DNA from: Clostridiales bacterium
GTDB taxonomy: Bacteria; Bacillota; Clostridia; Christensenellales; Aristaeellaceae
Reading direction: 5' to 3'
Length of the DNA stretch: 33,747 nt
Assembly: GCA_015056015.1 (NCBI GenBank)
Contig: SVHD01000029.1
Location: forward strand, 1-33,747
Numbering within the stretch: the stretch's first letter is position 1; the number at the start of each line of letters is the position of its first letter. Both the position numbers and the translations under genes were made by a program. This document shows, one piece after another, positions 8,819 through 15,590 of this stretch. The notes below the pieces were generated by a model. It saw only the letters and a list, made by a program, of their open reading frames with translations, did not search any database and was not told where the DNA came from.

Positions 8819-8849
8819 TGCCTCCCGGGTTTTCCGGGAGGCATTTTTA
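8819..8849. terminator. Bidirectional terminator between anti-sigma gene and dinB
   Basis: The stem TGCCTCCCGG with CCGGGAGGCA and a short T-rich loop is followed by TTTTTAT on the plus strand and has a run of A bases on its left side. It serves the two converging genes. The dinB stop codon lies within its T-run. Confidence 0.9.
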
Positions 8850-10103
8850 TTCGATTCCCTGGTAAGGATCAAAATCCGGCGCGCCGCGCAGGGGAGAGGC
8901 GCCGTGGGTGCTGCGGATATCCTCTTCCAGCAGCGTTGGATCGGAAAGGAGCACGGCACGCTTCATGGCCGAAGCGCCGTGGCGCAGGCAGATTTCATCA
9001 ATGGTTCTTTCCAGCTTTTCACGGCGGGCATCCTGCTCATTTTGAAAAAGCAGGGTTTGGGCAGAAAAATTTTCATCCACCAGATTGGCGCAGCGAACCC
9101 CCAGGGAACGGATGGGACGATCCCAGGCATAGCTGGCGCGCAAAAGCGAAAGGGAAATATCGAATAAATCACGGCTCAGATTGGTGGGCAGGGAAAAGGC
9201 GCGCTGGCGCTCATAGCAGGAAAGGGCATTATCCCGCACCCAAAGCGCCACCACCCGGCATTTCATGCCATTCTCCCGGAGCCGCGCCGCCACGCTGTCG
9301 CAAAGGGCATAAAGGATGATTTTGGCGTCCTCTTCATTCATCAGATCCCGGGGCGTGGTGGTGCTGTTTCCGATGGATTTCAGGGGATCATAATTGCCGA
9401 TGCGCTGAACGGGGGAATCATCCAGCCCCAGGGCATAGGATTTGAGCATTTCGCCGCTTTTGCCGAATAATTTGCGCAGCACATGAAGATCGGCCCGGGC
9501 CACATCGCCGATGGTATACAGACCGCGGCCGCTTAAAGCCTGCCGGGTACGCCGCCCTACAAAGAGCAGATCGCCCGCCGGAAGGGGCCATAATTTTTCC
9601 TTGAAGTTCTCCGGGGTGATAATGGTGGTAGCGTCAGGCTTTCTCAAATCAGAGCCCAGCTTGGCAAAGACTTTATTAAAGCTGACGCCCACAGAGGCCG
9701 TAATGCCCAGATCGGCCTTTGCCCGTTTACGGATTTCAGCGGCGATTTCCACGCCGTTTTTCTGGCAGCCCGTCACATCCAGCCAGCATTCATCCAGCCC
9801 GAAGGGCTCCACCTGATCGGTGTAATCCGCATAGATTTTTTGCATTTTCCGGGAAAAATCGCCGTACAGGCCATGGTGGGGATGGATTACCTCCAAAACC
9901 GGGCATTTCTTTACGGCCTGCCAGATGGCGTCCCCGGTCTTTACGCCGCAGGCCTTGGCCAATTCATTCTTGGCCAATACGATGCCATGGCGTTTTTCCT
10001 TGGAACCGCACACGGCCAGGGGCTTGCCCCTGAGTTCAGGATGCAGGGCGCATTCCACCGAAGCATAGAAATTATTGCAATCGCTATGCAGAATCGTTCG
10101 CAT
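8847..10103 (-). CDS. dinB: Y-family DNA polymerase IV (translesion synthesis)
   Basis: A 418-residue error-prone polymerase that copies past DNA lesions. The catalytic carboxylates are visible: Asp8 in HSDCNNFYASVE, and Asp104-Glu105 in FGLDECWLDVTG. The palm, fingers and thumb run to about residue 240, followed by the little-finger domain. There is no recognisable C-terminal beta-clamp peptide of the QLxLF type. The start at 10103 has GGAG 9 bases upstream. The frame stays open a further 56 codons, but that part covers the promoter and LexA box and is not coding. The gene is monocistronic and under SOS control. Confidence 0.94.
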   Translation of the reverse strand: MRTILHSDCNNFYASVECALHPELRGKPLAVCGSKEKRHGIVLAKNELAKACGVKTGDAIWQAVKKCPVLEVIHPHHGLYGDFSRKMQKIYADYTDQVEPFGLDECWLDVTGCQKNGVEIAAEIRKRAKADLGITASVGVSFNKVFAKLGSDLRKPDATTIITPENFKEKLWPLPAGDLLFVGRRTRQALSGRGLYTIGDVARADLHVLRKLFGKSGEMLKSYALGLDDSPVQRIGNYDPLKSIGNSTTTPRDLMNEEDAKIILYALCDSVAARLRENGMKCRVVALWVRDNALSCYERQRAFSLPTNLSRDLFDISLSLLRASYAWDRPIRSLGVRCANLVDENFSAQTLLFQNEQDARREKLERTIDEICLRHGASAMKRAVLLSDPTLLEEDIRSTHGASPLRGAPDFDPYQGIE

Positions 10104-10121
10104 GGGAATCATCTCCGAATA

Positions 10122-10135
10122 AGAACAAAAGTTCG
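10122..10135 (-). promoter_or_regulatory. LexA (SOS) box upstream of dinB
   Basis: Read leftward the site is CGAACTTTTGTTC, matching the Gram-positive LexA/DinR box CGAACnnnnGTTCG except for the last base. It lies just after the -10 box, where LexA would block transcription until DNA damage. Confidence 0.88.
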
Positions 10136-10143
10136 CATAATTT

Positions 10144-10172
10144 ATTATACGATGATTCCGGGCAGATTTCAA
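10144..10172 (-). promoter_or_regulatory. Sigma-A promoter of dinB
   Basis: Read leftward, TTGAAA (10172-10167), a 17-base spacer and TATAAT (10149-10144). Confidence 0.85.
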
Positions 10173-10218
10173 GTGGAAAAATAAGAAAATATGTTCGCAT
10201 AGAACGAGAGGGATATAT

Positions 10219-10497
10219 TTGGGGGAGATCTTCTTTGTAACCAAAGAAGACCTCCCCCAAGCCCCCTCCAAGAAAGTCGTTCTGGATAATTTATGTATAT
10301 TCTAATCAAATTGATTCCCAGTGTAACGATCAAAATAAATTATGGCATAAAAAAAGATGGGCGATGCCATCCAATATCATTGATTTTGTTTCGCTGGGAA
10401 AGTAGTGATTTTAAGCCGTATTTGCAATATCCAGAATGACTTTCTTGGAAGGGGACTGGGGAAACCGTTCTTTGGTCACAAAGAATGGTTTCCCCAG
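10219..10497. repeat. 279-bp non-coding inverted-repeat element with hairpin ends
   Basis: This fills most of the gap between dinB and the KDG kinase gene. The left end (10219-10260) is a hairpin with a 19-position stem containing one mismatch. The right end (10456-10497) is another 19-position hairpin with one wobble. Both apices have the form TTCTTTG, four bases, CAAAGAA, while the outer stem sequences differ. Inside them lie two 22-base arms (10267-10288 and 10428-10449) that are reverse complements at 21 of 22 positions. The 140-bp centre is AT-rich and holds smaller inverted repeats, including TTCCCAG (10314-10320) with CTGGGAA. There is no credible gene. It resembles a MITE-like or palindromic intergenic element. 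Confidence 0.75.
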
Positions 10498-10511
10498 AAA
10501 ATTCATACAAA

Positions 10512-11534
10512 TTAGCGCTGCACGCGACCGGAAGCGTTGCCGCCGGCCAGGGCCAGCACTTCCTTTTCGGAAGCGAGGTTGAAGTCAAATTCGGTGGTCT
10601 GCTTGAGGCAGGAAGCGGCCACGGCGAATTCGATGATGGCCTGGCAATCGCCGGCCCACTTGTTCATGGCATGGATCAGGCCGCCGCCGAAGCTGTCGCC
10701 GCCGCCCACGCGGTCCACGATGTGGATGAGGTAATTCTTGGCGAAGTAAGCCTTTTCGCCGTCATAGAGCATGCCGCTCCAGTTGTTATCGGAAGCGGAG
10801 ATGGAGCCGCGCAGGGTGATGGCCACATAATCAAAGCCGAAGCGGGCCTTGAGCTGCTGCGCCACGGAAACGTAGCCTTCCTTATCCAGCTTGCCGCCGT
10901 AGATATCGGTGTTTTCAGCTTCGATACCGAAAACGTCCTTGGCGTCTTCTTCATTGGCGATGCAGACGTTGACATAGGGCATGAGCTGACCCATGACTTC
11001 GCCGGCCTTTTCGCGGGTCCACAGCTTGCCGCGATAGTTCAGGTCGCAGGAAACCTTGATGCCCTTGGCCTTGCAGGCCTTCAGAGCGTCCATGCAGATT
11101 TCAGGCAGTTCGCCGCCCAGAGCGGGAGTGATGCCAGTGAAATGGAACCAATCAGCGCCATCCAGGATCTTATCCCAGTCGTAATCTTCGCGCTTGGACA
11201 GAGCCACGGAGGAGCCGGCGCGGTCATAGATGACCTTGCTGCCGCGCTGGGAAGCGCCCTTTTCGCAGAAGTAGATGCCCAGACGGGGACCCTGACGCAG
11301 CATCATGGAAGTATCAACGCCATACTGACGCAGAGCGTTTACGGCGTTCTGGCCGATTTCGTGGGCAGGAACGGCAGAAACATACGCCGCATCATCGCCG
11401 TAATTGGCCAGGGAGACGGCCACGTTGGCTTCGCCGCCGGCATAAGTCGCTTCGAACTTATTGGCCTGGGCAAAGCGCAGATAGCCTTCGGGGTTCAGAC
11501 GCATCATGATTTCACCAAAGCATACAACCTTCAT
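10512..11534 (-). CDS. kdgK: 2-keto-3-deoxygluconate kinase (PfkB/ribokinase family)
   Basis: A 340-residue PfkB-family sugar kinase. It carries the N-terminal substrate-binding GGEANVAVSLANYG segment and the C-terminal signature DRVGGGDSFGGGL with the catalytic base Asp280. The sequence resembles KDG kinases more than fructokinases (FGEIMMRLNPEG start, CDLNYRGKLWT). It would phosphorylate 2-keto-3-deoxygluconate to KDPG, the substrate of the aldolase domain encoded just upstream. The start lies 3 bases after the aldolase stop codon. It is the last gene of the leftward operon. No clear T-run terminator follows; transcripts would run into the hairpin element at 10219-10497. Confidence 0.88.
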   Translation of the reverse strand: MKVVCFGEIMMRLNPEGYLRFAQANKFEATYAGGEANVAVSLANYGDDAAYVSAVPAHEIGQNAVNALRQYGVDTSMMLRQGPRLGIYFCEKGASQRGSKVIYDRAGSSVALSKREDYDWDKILDGADWFHFTGITPALGGELPEICMDALKACKAKGIKVSCDLNYRGKLWTREKAGEVMGQLMPYVNVCIANEEDAKDVFGIEAENTDIYGGKLDKEGYVSVAQQLKARFGFDYVAITLRGSISASDNNWSGMLYDGEKAYFAKNYLIHIVDRVGGGDSFGGGLIHAMNKWAGDCQAIIEFAVAASCLKQTTEFDFNLASEKEVLALAGGNASGRVQR

Positions 11535-11537
11535 TTG

Positions 11538-12980
11538 TTATTGCACCGCCTTTACATATTCAGCCGCCAGGGCCGTGATTTTATCCCATTCACCATTGGC
11601 AATCCATTCCTTGTTGACCAGATTTCCGCCTACGCCCAGACCGGACGCGCCGGCACGCATGAAATCATCCGCATTCTTTTCATTCACGCCGCCAACAGCC
11701 ATCATCTGAATATGGGAAAGGGGAGCCTTGATCGCCTTGATATAGGCAGGACCAAGATTACCAACGGGGAACACCTTAACGAAATCCGCACCCGCCTTAT
11801 GAGCAACAACGATCTCAGAGGGGGTCATGGCGCCGGGCAGGGATACCAGGCCCAGTTCCTTGGTGCGGCGGATGATATCTTCATCCGTATTGGGGGAAAT
11901 GATATATTTGGCGCCCGCTTCGTAGGCCATGGTCAATTGTTCCTGGGTAACCACGGTGCCTGCGCCGGCGATGATCTTGCCGGCGAATTTTTCGCAGAGC
12001 ATCCGGATGCCATCAGCGGTCTGAGACCAGGTTTCGGGCTTCTGCTGATTGAAGGTGATTTCCATCAGCGTGATGCCGCCGGCCAGCAGAGCATTGGCCA
12101 GGCCTTCCAGCTGTTCGCCGGGCAGACCGCGCACAATCGCAATCAGCTTGCGGCTGGCGATTTCGTTTTTCACATTCATGCTGTTTTCCTCCTCGTTCAA
12201 ATAATATTTGCAGGCCACTGCCATGCCCAGAAGCATATCCGCGCCGGAGGTGGCGCCGAATTGGGCGAGTTCCTCCATGGCGGCAAGGGATAATTCCTGC
12301 ACAACCCGCTGCACGGGGGCGGAGAAATATCCTTCCTGAGCGCAGCGCAGATACCGGGCACTGATATCGGTGGTCCGATCCAGCAGGGCAGGGGTCAGCA
12401 AAGAACAATTCCATCCAAATATAGATAATACGCCAACGATGGCGTCATCTCCTGCCGGCGTCGTTCCTTTTCCCAGGCCAATTGGCCATTTTTTTTCATT
12501 TTTTTGCCCAGTCAGCAGCGCATTTGCAAAATCTGCGATTCCGTCCATGGCCCAAAGGCGCCTGGCTTCGGGCAGATCGGCAAATCCGTTTGATTTTTTC
12601 AGCTGGGCGTAATGGGATAGGAAGATTTCCGCCCGTTCCCGGGTCATCTTTGGCGAATGAAAGGGGGAAAGGGCAGAAGCATTCATATCGCAGGAAAGCG
12701 TAAAGGCGGGCAGATGCAATTCACCGCGCTGCCAGGTAACGGGAACGCCCCTTCCGGCTTCGCGCAGCCAGGCAAGCACCGGCGCCGGAACGCGCAGGCT
12801 ATCGGGCAGCGGAGGGATATCCTCCCGGGTGAGCGTCAGCAGCCGGGGCGGCCCTTCCTTTACGGGAAAAGAAAGGTTTACCACCCGATCAAAGCAGGAA
12901 TGAATCATGCCATGAAGCAGGTCATTTCGCAGAAAAAAGGGGGTGAGCCCCCCTTTTACAGGAATTACAGGCCCAGGCAT
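11538..12980 (-). CDS. Fusion of a DUF2877 (AllH-like) domain with KDPG/KHG aldolase
   Basis: One uninterrupted frame of 480 codons encodes two normally separate proteins. Residues 1-267 match DUF2877 (AllH, a subunit of oxamate carbamoyltransferase), with an HSCFDRVVNL motif near the start and a GLGKGTTPAGDD motif in the middle. Residues 268-480 are a complete 213-residue KDPG aldolase of the Eda type with catalytic Glu307 (LMEITFN) and Schiff-base Lys402 (DFVKVFPVG). The aldolase splits KDPG to pyruvate and glyceraldehyde-3-phosphate. The junction contains a strong internal ribosome binding site and Met268, so free aldolase is probably made as well. The chosen start overlaps the kinase gene by 16 bases and has only a weak binding site; Met25 is an alternative. 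Confidence 0.85.
   Translation of the reverse strand: MPGPVIPVKGGLTPFFLRNDLLHGMIHSCFDRVVNLSFPVKEGPPRLLTLTREDIPPLPDSLRVPAPVLAWLREAGRGVPVTWQRGELHLPAFTLSCDMNASALSPFHSPKMTRERAEIFLSHYAQLKKSNGFADLPEARRLWAMDGIADFANALLTGQKNEKKWPIGLGKGTTPAGDDAIVGVLSIFGWNCSLLTPALLDRTTDISARYLRCAQEGYFSAPVQRVVQELSLAAMEELAQFGATSGADMLLGMAVACKYYLNEEENSMNVKNEIASRKLIAIVRGLPGEQLEGLANALLAGGITLMEITFNQQKPETWSQTADGIRMLCEKFAGKIIAGAGTVVTQEQLTMAYEAGAKYIISPNTDEDIIRRTKELGLVSLPGAMTPSEIVVAHKAGADFVKVFPVGNLGPAYIKAIKAPLSHIQMMAVGGVNEKNADDFMRAGASGLGVGGNLVNKEWIANGEWDKITALAAEYVKAVQ
12177..12194 (-). promoter_or_regulatory. Internal ribosome binding site and start of free KDPG aldolase
   Basis: Read leftward, GAGGAGG (12194-12188), 8 bases, then ATG (12179). 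Translation from here gives a 213-residue aldolase, the same length as E. coli Eda. Confidence 0.75.
12933..12957 (-). terminator. Terminator-like hairpin inside the operon
   Basis: Read leftward, AAAAGGGGGG, loop CTCA, CCCCC, then TTTTTT. It lies 8 bases after the acyl kinase stop codon and within the first codons of the DUF2877-aldolase frame. It should lower transcription of the last two genes. Confidence 0.65.
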
Positions 12981-14134
12981 TGCTTTGTGCCCCGGGCAAC
13001 CATCAATTCTTCATTGGTTTCCAGCGCCCAGACTTCGACGCCGCTATCTGCGCTGCTGACCTTGCCTTCATGGCCGCGCACATTCAGGGCGGGATCCACT
13101 TTGGCGTTGACGAAGGAAAGCTTATCGCAGACAATTTTGCGGAAAGCAGCGGAATTGGTGCCAATACCGCCGGTGAAAACCACCGCATCCAGGCCGCCCA
13201 TATAGGCGGTATACATGCCGATATAGCCAACGATATTATCCGCAAAGGCATCCAGGGCAAGCTGAGCCTGCTGATTGCCTTCATCCGCGGCATTCATCAC
13301 ATCGCGCATATCATTGCTGACGCCGGAAAGCCCCAGGAAACCGGACTGGGAAGACAGGGCCTTCATCACCGGTTCCAATCCGCCCAGCTTTTCTACCAGC
13401 ACGGGCAGACAGAAAACATCAAAATCGCCCACGCGGTTATTATGGAAAAGACCGGATTGGGGGGTGGCGCCCATGGAGGCGGCAACGCTCTTGCCATCCT
13501 GGATGGCGCACAGACTGCTGGAGCCGCCCAGATGGCAATTGACGATGCGGCGGCAATGAGGCGCATCCTGGCCCATTTTCCAGGCGATATAGCTATGGCT
13601 GGAGCCATGGAAGCCGTAGCGGCGCACGCCGTATTTTTCCTTCCATTCGTAGGGCACGCCATATACCGCACGGTATTCGGGCTGATTGGCGTGGAAGGCG
13701 GTTTCAAAACAGGCCACCTGGGGAAGGGTGGGATACAGAGAGCGCATGGAGCGCATCATCCGCAGATACATGGGATTATGGGCAGGGGCAAAGGAAACAT
13801 GGGCATCCATCTGGGTGAGCACTTCATCATCCACTACATGAGCGCCGCTGAGGCTGCCGCCGTGCACCGCCTTATAGCCAATGGCGGAAAGCTCTTCCAT
13901 GGAGGAGAGAACCTTTTCCTCAATCATCAGCTTCAAACAAAGGGCGAAGGCGTCCTCATGCTTTGGGCAGGGGGCCTCGCCCCGGATATCCCGGGGCGAG
14001 CGGATGCGATAGGCGCTTACAGCATTGCCGATATTTTCAACGCCGCCGGAGGAAAGCTCCTTTTCTCCCTGATCCATTTCAAAGAGCTTGTATTTGAAAC
14101 TGGTGGAACCCAGATTCAAAACCATAATTTTCAT
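12965..14134 (-). CDS. Acetate-kinase-family acyl kinase with altered active site
   Basis: A 389-residue ASKHA-fold kinase. The N-terminal VLNLGSTSFKYKL, FAPAHNP, YGFHGSSH, FTGGIG and NEELMVA motifs place it in the acetate/propionate kinase family, which makes ATP from acyl phosphates. Aligned by eye to acetate kinase, His176, Arg234 and the C-terminal Glu are kept, but the catalytic Arg of HR.VHGG is Lys88 (GYKAVHGG), the Asp of FDTAFH is Glu144, and the phosphate loop HLGNG is HLGGS. These changes suggest a substrate other than acetyl phosphate. The start at 14134 has AGGAG 9 bases upstream. It lies 5 bases after the DUF1116 gene, where other AllFGH-type loci carry carbamate kinase. Confidence 0.85.
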   Translation of the reverse strand: MKIMVLNLGSTSFKYKLFEMDQGEKELSSGGVENIGNAVSAYRIRSPRDIRGEAPCPKHEDAFALCLKLMIEEKVLSSMEELSAIGYKAVHGGSLSGAHVVDDEVLTQMDAHVSFAPAHNPMYLRMMRSMRSLYPTLPQVACFETAFHANQPEYRAVYGVPYEWKEKYGVRRYGFHGSSHSYIAWKMGQDAPHCRRIVNCHLGGSSSLCAIQDGKSVAASMGATPQSGLFHNNRVGDFDVFCLPVLVEKLGGLEPVMKALSSQSGFLGLSGVSNDMRDVMNAADEGNQQAQLALDAFADNIVGYIGMYTAYMGGLDAVVFTGGIGTNSAAFRKIVCDKLSFVNAKVDPALNVRGHEGKVSSADSGVEVWALETNEELMVARGTKQCLGL

Positions 14135-14139
14135 AGAAC

Positions 14140-15399
14140 TCAGCTCCTGTATTTCAGCGCAAACGCCTTCATGGCCTTCTGGAAGCATTCCATGGGCACG
14201 CGGGCCATACCGGCGCCGATCAGGCCGCCGTCCTTATGGAACATACCGCCGTGAATCGCGGGCAGGATACCGGTCTTGAGCACCAGGCGGATATCGATGC
14301 CAACGGGCAGGAAATCGAAATCCAGCGCGGGAATGGGGAAATTATGATTCTTGGTGATGCAGATATGCTCCATTTCCCGGGTCTGGGCGATGGCTTCGGC
14401 GCTGCTCATGCCGCGCAGATTGCAGACGATGGGGGAAGCAGCGGCAGCGATACCGCCCATACCGGCGCATTCCACCACGCAGCTGTCGCCGCACCAGGGC
14501 AGCTGATCATCGATGGTGAATTTGCTGGAGGTATAGCGGCCGGTCATCATGGGAGCGGGCGCGCAGAACCACTGGCCGGGCAGGCCGGCGATCTTGATGC
14601 CGAATTCCACGCCGTTGCCGCAAACGGCGGTAACCATGGTGGAATATTCGGTGCCTTCCGCGGCGGCAAGGGCAGCGCGGCTGGCGCCCTGGCCATAGCA
14701 ATGGAAGAAGCGGGGGGTTTCCACGATATACTGAACGGCCTTCATGATTTCTTCCTTGGGCCGATCCATGGCGAAAAGATCGGGCAGGATCTGCTTGTCA
14801 AAGAGCAGGTCGCTGGCGGTCTGGCGGGTATGGTTTTCATCGCCCATCTGCATGGATTCGGCCAGGATGGGCTTGATGGAAAGGCCGCCGCGCTTCTGGA
14901 GCATATCCCGGATGATGGGGAAGAGTTCTTCACGCATGTAGCGCAGGTTATCCGCGATTTCGGGGGAATAGAGGCCCCAGCCGCAGAAGCCGCCCTGGAA
15001 TTTGATGCCTTCGGCGGGGAAGGTGGCAGCGCGCTTGCCGGATTTCTTGTCTTCCACCACGTTCATGGCGACAGACTTGGTGATGATGCCGGTGCCGGCG
15101 CCAACGGTATTATGATTCAAGGCAGAATCAATCTTCACTTCGCCGGCCTTGATGCGGGCGATGGCTTCCTTTTCATCCTTGGCCCAGCCTTCAAAGAGCA
15201 TGGCGGATACCATGCCCCGCTGATGGAGCATCACCATATCATCGTAATCGATGGGCGGGCCGGAGTGGAGAATCATATGGTCTTCCAGGCCTTCCACGCA
15301 TTCGCCGGCAGGCTGGATATCAATCCATACGGGATCAGAATCAACGATGCAGGAAACGGCCTGCTGATTCGCAAGGGCAATTTTTTCTTTAATATCCAT
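14140..15399 (-). CDS. DUF1116 protein (AllG/YlbE-like subunit)
   Basis: A 419-residue cytosolic protein with the DUF1116 hallmarks: HSGPPIDYDDM near residue 47, MGDENHTRQ near the middle (family form MGDExHNRN), VTAVCGNGVEFGI, and the C-terminal PVGIDIRLV and IHGGMFHKDGGLIGAG. In E. coli allantoin fermentation AllG works with AllF and AllH as oxamate carbamoyltransferase, releasing carbamoyl phosphate from oxalurate. The start follows AGGAGG with 9-base spacing. The protein lacks the N-terminal INVGL...W.PP segment I expect at the start of this family; a 56-residue open frame immediately upstream encodes it instead. The true substrate here is unknown. Confidence 0.85.
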   Translation of the reverse strand: MDIKEKIALANQQAVSCIVDSDPVWIDIQPAGECVEGLEDHMILHSGPPIDYDDMVMLHQRGMVSAMLFEGWAKDEKEAIARIKAGEVKIDSALNHNTVGAGTGIITKSVAMNVVEDKKSGKRAATFPAEGIKFQGGFCGWGLYSPEIADNLRYMREELFPIIRDMLQKRGGLSIKPILAESMQMGDENHTRQTASDLLFDKQILPDLFAMDRPKEEIMKAVQYIVETPRFFHCYGQGASRAALAAAEGTEYSTMVTAVCGNGVEFGIKIAGLPGQWFCAPAPMMTGRYTSSKFTIDDQLPWCGDSCVVECAGMGGIAAAASPIVCNLRGMSSAEAIAQTREMEHICITKNHNFPIPALDFDFLPVGIDIRLVLKTGILPAIHGGMFHKDGGLIGAGMARVPMECFQKAMKAFALKYRS

Positions 15400-15417
15400 G
15401 GTATTTTTCCTCCTTAA

Positions 15418-15588
15418 TTACAGGAACATATCCAGCAATTCTTCAATTTCTTCATCCTGTTTGAAGGGCGGCACCCACTGAATCTGGGTGCATTTCACAT
15501 CCTGGGATTCCAGGGCATTATAGAAATTCTGAATGCCGATATTGATAACCCGGGGCTTTTTATTTTCCTGGCAATTCTGATTATCCAT
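15418..15588 (-). CDS. 56-residue protein, detached N-terminal segment of the DUF1116 partner
   Basis: A short frame between the FdrA and DUF1116 genes, starting 2 bases after the FdrA stop codon and ending 18 bases before the DUF1116 start. It is preceded by GGGAGG within the FdrA coding end. The product contains PRVINIGIQNFYNAL and TQIQWVPPF. From memory this matches the INVGL..F...L..QGV.V.QVDW.PP segment that begins AllG/YahG-type proteins. It ends with an acidic helix (EEIEELLDMF). I infer that the usual single polypeptide is split into two here and that this small protein joins the FdrA-DUF1116-DUF2877 complex. Confidence 0.7.
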   Translation of the reverse strand: MDNQNCQENKKPRVINIGIQNFYNALESQDVKCTQIQWVPPFKQDEEIEELLDMFL

Positions 15589-15590
15589 GT

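Noticed and set aside
10190-10205. GTTCGCATAGAAC as a second LexA box near dinB
   Set aside because: The half-sites are in the wrong order (GTTC then GAAC); the real box at 10122-10135 has the correct order and position.
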